A stretch of 64,000 bases of DNA from Pseudescherichia vulneris NBRC 102420 (GCF_000759795.1 NZ_BBMZ01000003.1:18507-82506), one strand, 5' to 3'; shown: positions 18,097 to 27,304, numbered from the stretch's first letter. Numbers and translations: made by a program. The notes: generated by a model not told the origin, from the sequence alone.

Positions 18097-18987
18097 ATGT
18101 CTGAGCATCCAAGAATTGCGCTTATCGGCCCAGGTGCAATCGGTACGACTATCGCTGCCGCGCTGCATGAAGTTGGCCGCACGCCACTGCTTTGCGGACG
18201 CACCGCCCACCCGCAGTTAACGCTGCGCCACGAGGAGGGTGAAATCGTGGTGCCCGGTCCGGTACTGAGCGATCCGGCGGCAGTTTCTCATCCGTTCGAT
18301 ATCGTCTTTGTGGCGGTGAAAGTGACGCAGGTTGCTGAATCTGCGGGCTGGTTAGCGAGGCTGTGCGATGAAAACAGTATCGTGTGCGCCCTGCAAAACG
18401 GCGTTGAGCAGAAAACCCAGCTGGCCCCGTTGGTTAACGGAGCAGAGGTGCTGCCGTCGATAGTCTGGTTTCCCGCGCAGCGAGAGCCAGACGCCTCTGT
18501 CTGGTTACGCGCCACGCCGCGACTCACCCTGCCGGATTTACCTCAGGCAAAAGCGATAGCGGATGCGCTCAGCGGCACACGCTGTGCGGTGGAGCTATCG
18601 TCTGATTTTATCTCTCTCGCCTGGCGCAAGCTGCTGCAAAACGCGGTCGCAGGCCTGATGGTGCTCGCCAATCGCCGCGCGGGGATGTTCTCACGCCCGG
18701 ATATCACCGCCCTGGCGCTAGCCTATCTGCAAGAGGGACTCACCGTTGCGCGTGCGGAAGGTGCGACACTGAGCGACAGCGTACCCCAGGAGATCGTCGA
18801 CGGTTTCCACCGTGCCCCGGCGGATCTGGGTACCTCGATTCTTGCCGACCGCCAGGCTAACCGCCCGCTGGAGTGGGATATTCGCAACGGCGTGATACAA
18901 CGCTATGGCCATTCACACGGTATTCCCACGCCGATCGGCGACGTGCTGGTTCCCCTGCTAGCAGCAGGAAGCGAGGGACCGGGTTGA
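18097..18987 (+). CDS. KPR (ApbA/PanE)-family NADPH-dependent reductase
   Basis: A 296-residue protein with an N-terminal Rossmann fold (IALIGPGAIGTTIAAALHEVG, the GxGxxG nucleotide loop at about residues 11-16), the VAVKVTQ strand and LQNGVEQ loop of ketopantoate reductases, and the C-terminal domain with WRKLLQNAVAGLM. The family reduces 2-dehydropantoate, but distant members act on other ketoacids, and PanE proper normally lies elsewhere. CAGGAGA precedes the ATG. Substrate unknown. Confidence 0.82.
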   Translation: MSEHPRIALIGPGAIGTTIAAALHEVGRTPLLCGRTAHPQLTLRHEEGEIVVPGPVLSDPAAVSHPFDIVFVAVKVTQVAESAGWLARLCDENSIVCALQNGVEQKTQLAPLVNGAEVLPSIVWFPAQREPDASVWLRATPRLTLPDLPQAKAIADALSGTRCAVELSSDFISLAWRKLLQNAVAGLMVLANRRAGMFSRPDITALALAYLQEGLTVARAEGATLSDSVPQEIVDGFHRAPADLGTSILADRQANRPLEWDIRNGVIQRYGHSHGIPTPIGDVLVPLLAAGSEGPG

Positions 18988-19136
18988 TGCCGCTACTCTT
19001 CCCTGTGTTCCATCAATTTATTTGACCAATTACGTTAAACAAATGGCATTTATTCTCACTATGTAACGCGTAGAGTAGGCATATCAAAAGCAGGCTCCGG
19101 CCTGCCGCCTATTTCTCTGAAGTCAGGATAAACGCC

Positions 19137-20162
19137 ATGAAGAAGATCGGATTTTTGTCATTTGGTCACTGGACGCCGTCGCCGCAGTCTGGAACCCGTT
19201 CGGCCGCTGACGCGCTGCTGCAATCCATCGATCTGGCCGTTGCCGCCGAAGAGCTGGGCGCGGATGGGGCCTATTTCAGGGTGCACCACTTTGCCCGCCA
19301 GCTGGCCTCACCCTTCCCGCTGCTGGCAGCCGTAGGGGCGCGGACCAAGCGGATTGAAATCGGTACCGGCGTGATCGACATGCGCTATGAGAATCCACTC
19401 TATATGGCAGAGGATGCCGGTGCAGCGGATTTGATCTCCGGTGGCCGTTTGCAGTTGGGTATCAGCCGTGGCTCCCCGGAGCAGGTGATCGATGGCTGGC
19501 GCTACTTTGGTTACGCGCCCTCAGAAGGGGAAAACGAGTCGGATATGGCGCGCCGCCATACCGAGGTGCTGCTGGACGTGCTGCGCGGTGAAGGCTTTGC
19601 CAAACCCAATCCGCAGCCGATGTTCCCGAACCCGCCAGGCCTGCTGCGCCTTGAGCCGCATTCCGAGGGTCTGCGAGATCGTATCTGGTGGGGCGCTGGC
19701 TCGAATGCCACCGCAGTATGGGCTGCCAAGCTGGGGATGAACCTGCAAAGCTCGACGTTGAAGGATGATGAGACGGGCGAGCCGTTCCACATTCAGCAGG
19801 CAAAACAGATCCGCGCCTATCGCGAAGCCTGGGCGGAAGCGGGCCATAACCGTACGCCACGCGTCTCGGTCAGCCGCAGCATTTTTGCTCTGATGGACGA
19901 GCGCGACCGGATGTACTTCGGTTCAAGCCGTAACGAAAGCGACAGCATCGGTTTCCTCGATGAGAAAACGCGGGCCATCTTCGGACGCAGCTACGCCGCA
20001 GAGCCTGACAAGCTGATCGAGCAGCTGAAGCAGGATGAAGCGATTGCCGAAGCGGATACCCTGCTGCTGACCGTGCCGAACCAGCTGGGCGTGGATTATA
20101 ACGCTCACGTTATCGAATCCATCCTAAAACACGTGGCTCCGGCGATGGGCTGGCGCGACTAA
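19137..20162 (+). CDS. LLM-class flavin-dependent oxidoreductase
   Basis: A 341-residue luciferase-like monooxygenase (TIM-barrel, FMNH2-using). The N-terminus MKKIGFLSFGHWTPSP, the motif GADGAYFRVHHFARQLASPFPLLAAVGARTK, and RLQLGISRGSPEQVI are family signatures. It lies 149 bp after the KPR-like gene in the same direction and ends before a strong terminator, so the two may share a transcript. The substrate cannot be inferred. Confidence 0.85.
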   Translation: MKKIGFLSFGHWTPSPQSGTRSAADALLQSIDLAVAAEELGADGAYFRVHHFARQLASPFPLLAAVGARTKRIEIGTGVIDMRYENPLYMAEDAGAADLISGGRLQLGISRGSPEQVIDGWRYFGYAPSEGENESDMARRHTEVLLDVLRGEGFAKPNPQPMFPNPPGLLRLEPHSEGLRDRIWWGAGSNATAVWAAKLGMNLQSSTLKDDETGEPFHIQQAKQIRAYREAWAEAGHNRTPRVSVSRSIFALMDERDRMYFGSSRNESDSIGFLDEKTRAIFGRSYAAEPDKLIEQLKQDEAIAEADTLLLTVPNQLGVDYNAHVIESILKHVAPAMGWRD

Positions 20163-20182
20163 GACCGCAACCCGGCAGGACA

Positions 20183-20220
20183 AAACGCCTCGCGTGCTTT
20201 ACGGCATGCGAGGCGTTATA
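20183..20220 (+). terminator. Terminator after the LLM oxidoreductase gene
   Basis: AACGCCTCGC and GCGAGGCGTT form a 10-bp stem extended by GTGC/GCAT, followed by an AT-rich stretch. It lies 20 bp past the stop codon. Confidence 0.75.
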
Positions 20221-20264
20221 GTTTATAGAGCAAATGATGCAGGCATACACTCTGGAGACGGCCT

Positions 20265-20510
20265 ATGAGTAGTGAAACACCCCTGAAATATTATGACATT
20301 GCGGATGAGTATGCGACGGAAGCCGCCAAACCCGTAGACGAGGCCGAACGTGACGCCCTGGCGCGCTATTTCGAGCTGCTGATCACCCGTTTAATGAACA
20401 ACGAAGAGATCAGCGAAGAGGCGCAGCGCGAGATGGCCCTTGAGTCGAGCATTGATGCAGAACGTATCGATGAGATCGCAGAGTTCCTCAATCGATGGGG
20501 CAATGAGTAG
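20265..20510 (+). CDS. ymjA: YmjA family protein (DUF2543)
   Basis: An 81-residue soluble, acidic protein. [39 protein letters not shown] and the end [14 protein letters not shown] match E. coli YmjA at full length. No function is established. It is preceded by GGAGA and by the terminator of the previous gene, so it has its own promoter. In E. coli ymjA lies far away, so its position here is a rearrangement. Confidence 0.88.
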   Translation: MSSETPLKYYDIADEYATEAAKPVDEAERDALARYFELLITRLMNNEEISEEAQREMALESSIDAERIDEIAEFLNRWGNE

Positions 20511-20605
20511 CGTCTGTTCAAAGACGTAGTCTGCGCAGGCATTGTGCTTTACACTGCGCGCTGCAAAAATTGAGTAGATAAACGATTAATCAGGCGGTAA
20601 TGGCG

Positions 20606-21082
20606 ATGAACGGAACAATCACAACGTGGTTTAAAGATAAAGGTTTTGGATTTATCAAAGATGAGAACGGGGATAACCGTTATTTTCATGTGATTAAGGT
20701 CGCCAACCCTGAGCTGATCAAAAAAGATGCGGCGGTGACGTTTGAGCCCACCACCAATAACAAGGGCCTGTCAGCGTACGCGGTGAAGGTTGCCCCGGAA
20801 AGCAAGTATATCTATATCGCGGGCGAGCGCATTAAGCTCACCTCGATCAAGTCTTACGTGGTTTACAGTGAAGAAGTGCCTGCTGATGCCGGTATCGATA
20901 AAGAGAATCCGGTGCTGTCGGTGGGTATCCTGATGAACAGCATCCGACCGAAATCAGATATCAAGCCGGGCGAAATGCGCTCGCTGAAAAAGCTGGCGAT
21001 CACCACCTTCCAGGGCACTACGCTTATCTTCTCGGCAGATGAGATAGATATTGATGCCACGGTAAAAATGCTTAAGGTCTGA
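20606..21082 (+). CDS. Cold-shock-domain protein with an extra C-terminal domain
   Basis: A 158-residue protein. The first 65 residues are a cold-shock OB fold: GTITTWFKDKGFGFIKDENGDNRYFHV shows the RNP1 motif KGFGFI and an RNP2-like RYFHV. Residues 70-158 form a separate domain (YIYIAGERIKLTSIKSYVVYSEEVP...) that I do not recognise and that is absent from the 70-residue Csp proteins. The ATG at 20606 has GGCGG 8 bp upstream; an ATG two codons earlier is too close. A role in binding single-stranded RNA or DNA is likely; the function of the tail is open. Confidence 0.78.
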   Translation: MNGTITTWFKDKGFGFIKDENGDNRYFHVIKVANPELIKKDAAVTFEPTTNNKGLSAYAVKVAPESKYIYIAGERIKLTSIKSYVVYSEEVPADAGIDKENPVLSVGILMNSIRPKSDIKPGEMRSLKKLAITTFQGTTLIFSADEIDIDATVKMLKV

Positions 21083-21270
21083 CGTTACGCAAAAGTAACG
21101 CTGCGCCCCCACCTCCCATCTCCATATATGGTAGTTTGCCTTTCATCCTGACGAAGGCAAACTACCAAAAATATAATCCTATCAAGGCCAACCCTTCTGC
21201 ACGTTATCCATGGTGACATTGATAACTTATTCGCATTGATAAAAACCACGCACACAAATGGAACTGAGAC

Positions 21271-22011
21271 ATGATCGTGTCACCCCTCAACGTCATCCTG
21301 AGAACGCTACTGGTTCTCTCATTTGCCCTCGCGCTAAATGGCTGCTCTGTCCGTTACGATAAGAGCGGTAAGATGCTTTTTAACCCCGATTTGGCGAGCG
21401 TGCTGGGCAATGAAGTAGGCCAATTTACGCTGGCCGATGGCTCAAAAGGTGCGCTTCGGGAGCTGAATGGCCGCTATAGCCTGAAGTGGAGCAATCTGAT
21501 GATTGAGCGTCCGCTGGAGGGCGTGAGTTGGGTGAGGATCATCAACCAGTACCAGGTTGAAGGGCATACGCTGCTGCTGCTAAAGGTGGCCACGCCCGCC
21601 TGCCCGGCGCAGTACCGTCTGGTAGACCTCCAGAATACACGTTCCCAGGAGTGGGCCTTTACGGGCATATGCGACATCGGGCCGGACGTGACGGCCAGCG
21701 CAGATAAGCTGCAGCTGAATTTTAAGGTCGATAATCGGATTGAGCAGTTCAACTGGCAGCATGGTGAGGTCTACCATCGTCGGCTCGCGGTTCAGCAACA
21801 AAAAACCGTTCAAAATAGCACTACGAATAAAACAACATCGTCCCGCAAGGCCAAATCTCAACCTGCGGTTAAACCGACGAAACGCACCCAGGTAAAAGCC
21901 GCAGAGCCGTTGCCGCCGAAGGTTGCCCAGCCAGAGCTGGACAACTCCTTGCCTACTGAAATCTACCAGCCAACAAAAACCCGCCAGACCAGCCTGGGTA
22001 TTAAGTCATGA
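21271..22011 (+). CDS. Predicted lipoprotein, first gene of an uncharacterised envelope operon
   Basis: A 246-residue protein with a lipoprotein signal peptide: hydrophobic segment at about 9-22 and lipobox LNGC, with the lipidated Cys at residue 25. The central region (about 45-165) contains two cysteines (ATPACPAQYRLV, FTGICDIGP) that may form a disulfide. The last 75 residues are a basic, Ser/Thr/Lys/Pro-rich tail of low complexity (TKRTQVKAAEPLPPKVAQPE). Its stop overlaps the next start by 4 bp, so the two are translationally coupled. I do not recognise the family. Confidence 0.75.
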   Translation: MIVSPLNVILRTLLVLSFALALNGCSVRYDKSGKMLFNPDLASVLGNEVGQFTLADGSKGALRELNGRYSLKWSNLMIERPLEGVSWVRIINQYQVEGHTLLLLKVATPACPAQYRLVDLQNTRSQEWAFTGICDIGPDVTASADKLQLNFKVDNRIEQFNWQHGEVYHRRLAVQQQKTVQNSTTNKTTSSRKAKSQPAVKPTKRTQVKAAEPLPPKVAQPELDNSLPTEIYQPTKTRQTSLGIKS

Positions 22012-23705
22012 CGGAGCAGGTTGTAGGAAATAGCGAGGTGCGGGACGGGATCAAGCGCTCCCCCCTCCCCGCCTGGCAAAACTGGCTGGTGATGGGCATC
22101 ACCCTCACCTACCTCATCTGTGAACTGGCGTTCAATTCCCGCCTGCTGGATCTGGTAGGCACTATTTCAACGGCAGAAGAAGTTCACAACATGGAGCGGT
22201 ACGGCAGAACCTTAACCGCCATTGCCGCAGCGCTTCTGGTGTTACAGTTTGCCCTTGTGGGCATCGCCAGGCTGAAGAGGAAAAACGTCTCTCTGTCGAC
22301 AAGGGCCAGCGTAAGTGGGGTGCTTTGCCTGTGTCTGCTGACCGGCGCAGTAACGTGGCATGCGGTAGAGTGGTTTATTGAACGTCAGGTGTCAAACAGT
22401 ACGGGGGCGTTTCGGCAGATGTCGCTTCTGGCGCAGCTCTACCAGCAATCGCTGATTGATGGGCACCAGACGCTAGAGGGCATTCCGCTCGATAGTCACG
22501 GCGGTCAGGCGCAAACATGGAGCAGCCCGTCAGGAAAGGCATTTCTGGCGATGCTGCCGATCCTGCTCAGCTCCGTTGATCGTTATCATGAGCTGCTGAA
22601 AAGCGGTGCGGAACAAAATTTGCGTGACAGCATCAGCGCCAGAGAGGGTGGCGTTCTTGGCTTCTATAAAGCCTGGATCCAGGCGCGGGAAGCCGTCCAT
22701 AAACAGTACGTAGCCTATTACAACGACGAGATGGATATCAGCGAAACCGCTCGTCGGGAGCAGGAGAAAGCCTGGCAGCGGTATGAACGCTCGCTGCGCG
22801 CTAAGGGACTGAGAACCTGGAATGTCCCCCGGCGCTATTATGCCAGCGTCCGCAGCAATGTCCGCGCCCAGGGCGTCCCGGTAGCCAATAACTGGTCGCC
22901 ATCCGATCGGGCTGGTTTTGATGCGGCGGTGGCGAAAACCGTCAGACAGCAGTATCTCGCCCAGCGTACCGTGGTATTCAACGGGGTGACGATCCCTAAA
23001 CGCCTCGACTGGGGCGTCTTTTTCCGTCAGGAAGTGGTGCAAAAATCACTCCGCGAAAAATTATTGCTCCCGGCAGGCACGCCGGTGCGTGAAGCGTATC
23101 CACTCAACGACGGATTGAAGCTTTTTGCCCTTGAGCTACACGCAGCCCATCTTAACGAGGCGGTGAAAGAGCAGTTACCGACCCTGCGCGCGTCGTTACA
23201 GAGTTACAGTATGGGTGGAAAGAATGAAAAGCAGGGAGAAGATGCCGCACTCGCGGTGATTGTGCCGCCTGTTGCACTGATCTTCTCTCTTATTGGTGCG
23301 CTGACCCATCTGGCAAAACTGCTCTATTTAATTCTCGTTCCCCTGACCGCCGCCCTGTTAAGTAGAAAATCGTCGCGTGCCGTGCGCGTGCTTAATCATC
23401 ATCCGCTGGTTTTCCCTGTGGCGCTGATCTCAGGGCTGCTGGTGATGTTCAGCTGCATGAATAACAGCATTACCGTTTCACCGGCCTATCAGGATTTAAA
23501 AAACGCGTTGCAGGGGGCGAATATTACCATCACCGATGAACCCCTGTTTCTGCGCGGCGAGTCGTTATTACGTATCGTTCACGCCGTCAGTATTGGACAG
23601 AGCTACAGCTATCCGATGAATCAGTATCTGCGGGAGACCGCGCTGGGCGGATTCGATTTCGGCTATAGCACACACGAAAACGCTATTCCCTCTGGGAATA
23701 AATAA
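22008..23705 (+). CDS. Polytopic membrane protein with large periplasmic domain, function unknown
   Basis: A 565-residue protein with predicted TM segments at about 25-45, 72-90, 105-125, then a long hydrophilic stretch (about 130-410), then TM segments near 415-450 (two, closely spaced) and 460-480, and a short soluble end. The hydrophilic part is rich in Arg, Gln and Tyr and has no motif I recognise. It overlaps the lipoprotein gene (ATGA) and is followed after 19 bp by a small exported protein. The arrangement suggests a membrane complex, which is inference. Confidence 0.75.
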   Translation: MTEQVVGNSEVRDGIKRSPLPAWQNWLVMGITLTYLICELAFNSRLLDLVGTISTAEEVHNMERYGRTLTAIAAALLVLQFALVGIARLKRKNVSLSTRASVSGVLCLCLLTGAVTWHAVEWFIERQVSNSTGAFRQMSLLAQLYQQSLIDGHQTLEGIPLDSHGGQAQTWSSPSGKAFLAMLPILLSSVDRYHELLKSGAEQNLRDSISAREGGVLGFYKAWIQAREAVHKQYVAYYNDEMDISETARREQEKAWQRYERSLRAKGLRTWNVPRRYYASVRSNVRAQGVPVANNWSPSDRAGFDAAVAKTVRQQYLAQRTVVFNGVTIPKRLDWGVFFRQEVVQKSLREKLLLPAGTPVREAYPLNDGLKLFALELHAAHLNEAVKEQLPTLRASLQSYSMGGKNEKQGEDAALAVIVPPVALIFSLIGALTHLAKLLYLILVPLTAALLSRKSSRAVRVLNHHPLVFPVALISGLLVMFSCMNNSITVSPAYQDLKNALQGANITITDEPLFLRGESLLRIVHAVSIGQSYSYPMNQYLRETALGGFDFGYSTHENAIPSGNK

Positions 23706-23724
23706 TTAACGAAGCGAGGCACAA

Positions 23725-24012
23725 ATGAAAAAAAGCGTATTAGTTGCTGTTTTACTCGGTATGAGCGCATCGGTTTACGCCGGAGAAGCGCATGTTTGTG
23801 GTTCGCGTCAGGTGAATGCGCTGGCAAGCGATCAGGGGAATATCGATGACAGCACCGTGTTCACCTGCGGCGGGGGCGTAAAAGGAACCATTCCAGAACT
23901 GGCGAAACAGGGATGGAAAATTGTGCAGATCACCGACCAAATCGGTACGCTTTCGCAAACGGATCCCACGAAAACCACGACCTATTCACGCCTGATTATT
24001 CAGAAAGACTAA
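23725..24012 (+). CDS. Small secreted protein, third gene of the envelope operon
   Basis: A 95-residue protein with a clear signal peptide (MKKSVLVAVLLGMSASVYA, cleavage after residue 19). The mature 76 residues carry two cysteines (HVCGSRQV and FTCGGGVKG) likely to form a disulfide, and end TYSRLIIQKD. Two-Cys small periplasmic proteins of this type are common in enterics but I do not recognise this one. GCGAGG lies upstream of the ATG; the gap to the preceding gene is 19 bp. Confidence 0.75.
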   Translation: MKKSVLVAVLLGMSASVYAGEAHVCGSRQVNALASDQGNIDDSTVFTCGGGVKGTIPELAKQGWKIVQITDQIGTLSQTDPTKTTTYSRLIIQKD

Positions 24013-24102
24013 GCGGGTGAATTAACGCGTCGGGTAGCCTTCCTGCCGAAAATCCCGCACCATGCACTATAATTCGGCAACTCTTCACGTGACTGGCAGC
24101 CC

Positions 24103-25059
24103 ATGACGACGCAACTGCTTACCCGACACTGGCGTATTCCCGGCGCGGTGATGCTTCTGCTCATCGCGCTCTTTACCCTCTTCACCCTCCACAGCCACTG
24201 GGGCGCCTTCCTGCAGTGGTGTCTGAGCACGCAAATCATGCTCCACCGCTACCTGGTGATGTACCTGCTGCAGCTCAATAACCATCAGTACAGCGGCGGC
24301 CTGTGGTTGCTGACCGGCGCATTTCTCTACGGCGTACTGCACGCCATTGGCCCAGGCCATGGCAAATTTATCGTAGCCACCTATCTCAGCACTAACCAGG
24401 AGAGCCAGCTGGCCACCCGGGTAGTGCCGTTTCTTGGCAGCCTGATGCAGGGTGTAAGTGCGATCCTGTTCGTGTTTATTCTGGCGGTTGGCTTTAACCT
24501 CGCGGCAGGCGACCTGAGCGAAAGTCGCTGGTACGTTGAGAAGATCAGCGCCCTGATGATTGGCGGCTTTGGTGCCTACGTGATGTACCGGGCGCTAAAG
24601 AGCCTCAGACCACGCAGGTTACGTATCGCCTCCCTGACGCCGCTCGGGCAGCAGCACGCCCCGGACTGCGGCTGCGGTCATCATGGGGTAGGCGTGGCGA
24701 CGCAGGGCGACTGGAAGACGCGGCTGGGGGTGATTCTGGCCATCGGTGCGCGCCCGTGCAGCGGGGCGATTATGATCCTGCTCTTCTCTAACGCGCTGGG
24801 GATTGTCAGTTGGGGGATCGCTGCGGTTATGACGATGTCCTTCGGTACGGCGCTGTCGATTATGGGTCTCTCGCTGGCGGTGCGCTATGCCCGCGGGCGT
24901 ACGGCGGCGCTGTTTGGCGGCGAGGCGCAGCGTCTGGCGTGGGTTGTGCCTGCGCTGAAGGTTGCGGGCGGCGTGGCGCTCATTCTATTTGCCACCGTGC
25001 TGTTTTTAACCGTGATCCCGGTGAGCGCCAACGGGGACTATATCGCGGCGGGTTGTTGA
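24103..25059 (+). CDS. NicO-family nickel/cobalt exporter
   Basis: A 318-residue membrane protein of the NiCoT/RcnA group. The signature HAIGPGHGKFIVATYL in TM2 resembles the HALEPGHSKT motif of RcnA; a cytoplasmic loop carries metal ligands PDCGCGHHG; GARPCSGAIMILLF marks the second half. Six to seven hydrophobic segments are seen. Efflux of Ni(II) or Co(II) is the likely role, though import cannot be excluded. It is convergent with proP across a shared terminator. No RcnR-type regulator is adjacent. Confidence 0.82.
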   Translation: MTTQLLTRHWRIPGAVMLLLIALFTLFTLHSHWGAFLQWCLSTQIMLHRYLVMYLLQLNNHQYSGGLWLLTGAFLYGVLHAIGPGHGKFIVATYLSTNQESQLATRVVPFLGSLMQGVSAILFVFILAVGFNLAAGDLSESRWYVEKISALMIGGFGAYVMYRALKSLRPRRLRIASLTPLGQQHAPDCGCGHHGVGVATQGDWKTRLGVILAIGARPCSGAIMILLFSNALGIVSWGIAAVMTMSFGTALSIMGLSLAVRYARGRTAALFGGEAQRLAWVVPALKVAGGVALILFATVLFLTVIPVSANGDYIAAGC

Positions 25060-25083
25060 AGGTAGATTATTGATATCAGGCAA

Positions 25084-25113
25084 TAAAAAAGCGGGCCGAG
25101 GCCCGCTTTTTAC
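25084..25113. terminator. Bidirectional terminator between the NicO gene and proP
   Basis: AAAAAGCGGGCC-GA-GGCCCGCTTTTT is a perfect GC-rich stem flanked by an A run and a T run, so it can stop transcription from both converging genes. Confidence 0.92.
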
Positions 25114-25126
25114 TGAGTGGTGAAAC

Positions 25127-26629
25127 TTACTCGTTAATCTTCGGATGCTGATCGACCAGGCGCGAACGCTTCTTCTGCAGCTCCGCGATCTCCTCGTCGA
25201 TATCCTCAATCTTCTGCTCAATGTTGTCGTGATGCTCCTGCAGGATCTCACGTGCTTCCTGCATATCCGATGCCGCAGGCGTCGCGCCGCGCAGCGGACG
25301 GTTGGCCGTCTCCTTCATCGTGATACCGGTGATCAGACCAATCACTGCCACCACCATCAGGTAGTAGGCGGGCATCATCAGATTCTCGGTGCTCTCTACC
25401 AGCCAAGCCGCCAGCGTTGGCGTCAGGCCCGCAATCAGAATCGAGATGTTGAAGGCGCTGGCCAGGGCGCTAAAGCGCAGGTGCGTCGGGAACATCGCCG
25501 GCAGCGTGGAGGCCATGACGCCGGTAAAGCAGTTCAGGATCACCGCCAGCATCAGCAGACCGGCAAAAATCAGGCCGATCACGTCGCTGTTAATCATCAT
25601 GAAGGCCGGGATCGCCAGGAAGAACAGCGCGGTGCTGCCCAGAATGACGAACGGACGGCGGCCGAAACGGTCGCTTAACAGGCCCATTACCGGCTGGACG
25701 AACAGCATCCCGATCATGATGGCGATGATAATCAGCACGCCGTGATCTTCCGAGTAGTGCAGGTTATGCGACAGGTAGCTCGGCATATAGGTCAGGAGCA
25801 TGTAGTAGGTCACGTTGGTGGAGATCACCAGGCCGATACAGGCTAGCAGGCTGCGCCAGTGCTTGGTTGCAATCTCTTTAAACGACACCTTGGGACCATG
25901 CTGCAGCCCTTCGCGATCGCCCTGCTCCAGCTTATCTACATGCTGCTGGAACGCAGGCGTCTCCTCCAGGGCATGACGCAGATAGAGGCCAATCAGCCCC
26001 AGCGGCAGCGCCAGGAAGAACGGAATACGCCAGCCCCAGTCGAGGAAGTTCTCTTCACCGACAACGGTAGAGAGTATTACCACCACGCCTGCGCCGAGGA
26101 CGAACCCGGCAATGGAGCCGAAGTCCAGCCAGCTACCCATAAATCCGCGCTTACGGTCCGGGGAATATTCGGCAACGAATATCGACGCACCGGTGTACTC
26201 CCCGCCTACGGAGAAGCCCTGGGCCATCTTACAGACCAGCAGCAGGATCGGTGCCCAGATACCAATACTTTCATAGGAAGGTATCAACCCGATACAGAAG
26301 GTACTGATCGACATAATCACAATCGTGATGGCAAGTATCTTCTGGCGGCCGTATTTATCGCCCAGCATACCGAAGAAGAGTCCGCCGAGCGGTCGGATCA
26401 GGAAGGGAACCGAGAACGTACCCAGAGCAGCAATCATCTGTACGCTAGGGTTAGCATCCGGGAAGAAAACCTTACCGAGCGCGTAAGCCACAAAGCCATA
26501 CACACCAAAATCAAACCACTCCATCGCATTACCGAGCGATGCAGCGGTAATAGCCTTACGCAGCTTACCGTCATCAATAATAGTGACGTCACCTAACGTA
26601 ATAGGCTTAACTTTTTTCCTTTTAAGCAT
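25127..26629 (-). CDS. proP: Glycine betaine/proline:H+ symporter ProP
   Basis: A 500-residue MFS osmosensing transporter that takes up proline, glycine betaine and ectoine under osmotic stress. It matches E. coli ProP from MLKRKKVKPITLGDVTIIDDGKLRKA to the C-terminal coiled-coil region (REILQEHHDNIEQKIEDIDEEIAELQKKRSRLVDQHP), which tunes the osmotic set-point. Twelve TM segments are present. The upstream CRP site fits the known P1 promoter control. Confidence 0.97.
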   Translation of the reverse strand: MLKRKKVKPITLGDVTIIDDGKLRKAITAASLGNAMEWFDFGVYGFVAYALGKVFFPDANPSVQMIAALGTFSVPFLIRPLGGLFFGMLGDKYGRQKILAITIVIMSISTFCIGLIPSYESIGIWAPILLLVCKMAQGFSVGGEYTGASIFVAEYSPDRKRGFMGSWLDFGSIAGFVLGAGVVVILSTVVGEENFLDWGWRIPFFLALPLGLIGLYLRHALEETPAFQQHVDKLEQGDREGLQHGPKVSFKEIATKHWRSLLACIGLVISTNVTYYMLLTYMPSYLSHNLHYSEDHGVLIIIAIMIGMLFVQPVMGLLSDRFGRRPFVILGSTALFFLAIPAFMMINSDVIGLIFAGLLMLAVILNCFTGVMASTLPAMFPTHLRFSALASAFNISILIAGLTPTLAAWLVESTENLMMPAYYLMVVAVIGLITGITMKETANRPLRGATPAASDMQEAREILQEHHDNIEQKIEDIDEEIAELQKKRSRLVDQHPKINE

Positions 26630-27304
26630 CTTTATCCTCTTTTGACTTGCGCCCTTAATCGCCTGGCCAGGAAGGCATACGCCTCTATGGTGATGCTAAA
26701 CGTTCAGGATGCGGTGGCATCCCTCTTCAAGAGTAGCAGGTTTAGATATTCAGTTTGGTTAAAGCCTGTACAACTAAACCTGTTTACGCCTGATTGGGCA
26801 GTTAACGAGCTATTAACATTAACAGGGTTTAAATTTGTGATCAACTTCACATAAAGTGTGCGGTTACTCTATTTCCGTCGCGTTTGTAAATCGGAGTGGG
26901 GTTAACAGGAAAGCGGCCGAAATAAATATAAAATAATGTCACGTAACCCTTTTTCATTAATAATCCAGCTAATTATTTCATCGCTAGCGATTATAAAAGT
27001 GTAATTTTTACAAGGTATTTACACTGTTTTTCCCTTCTCAACGCGTTAGAAATCTTTACGTTAATTCTGTGACGAAGATAACTAAAACGCTGTTTTATTT
27101 TCATTGAATCAATATTCCAAAGATCGCATCATAATCGCAGTTCTAACGAGCTCGGGCTATCGGGACTGGCCACGCCAGCCACGTTTCCCCCGGTTCGACT
27201 TGCATGATGAGATCGAAGGCCTCAACGCCAGGATGCCTTAACTAATTGAAATTAAAACTATTATTTTCTCGCTCGTGCAGCGTGATGAGAAGTGAGGGTT
27301 CATA
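26630..27304. other. Divergent proP/kdgT intergenic region (675 bp)
   Basis: No gene is supported. The proP-proximal half holds a perfect CRP site (26836-26851). A GC-rich patch at about 27145-27240 stands out from the AT-rich surroundings but shows no ORF, hairpin or remnant I can name. kdgT should be controlled by KdgR, but I could not fix a convincing KdgR box. Confidence 0.5.
26836..26851. promoter_or_regulatory. CRP binding site of proP promoter P1
   Basis: TGTGATCAACTTCACA matches TGTGA-N6-TCACA perfectly. It is centred about 214 bp before the proP start, matching the place of the CRP site that represses proP P1 in E. coli. Confidence 0.85.

Noticed and set aside
25859..26596. A 245-residue plus-strand ORF
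   Set aside because: It is antisense to proP and has shadow-like composition.
27145..27240. A GC-rich patch in the proP/kdgT spacer as a gene remnant or RNA
   Set aside because: I could find no ORF, cloverleaf or strong hairpin in it.
27247..27275. An AT-rich near-palindrome before kdgT as a KdgR box
   Set aside because: It does not match the KdgR consensus well enough to call.
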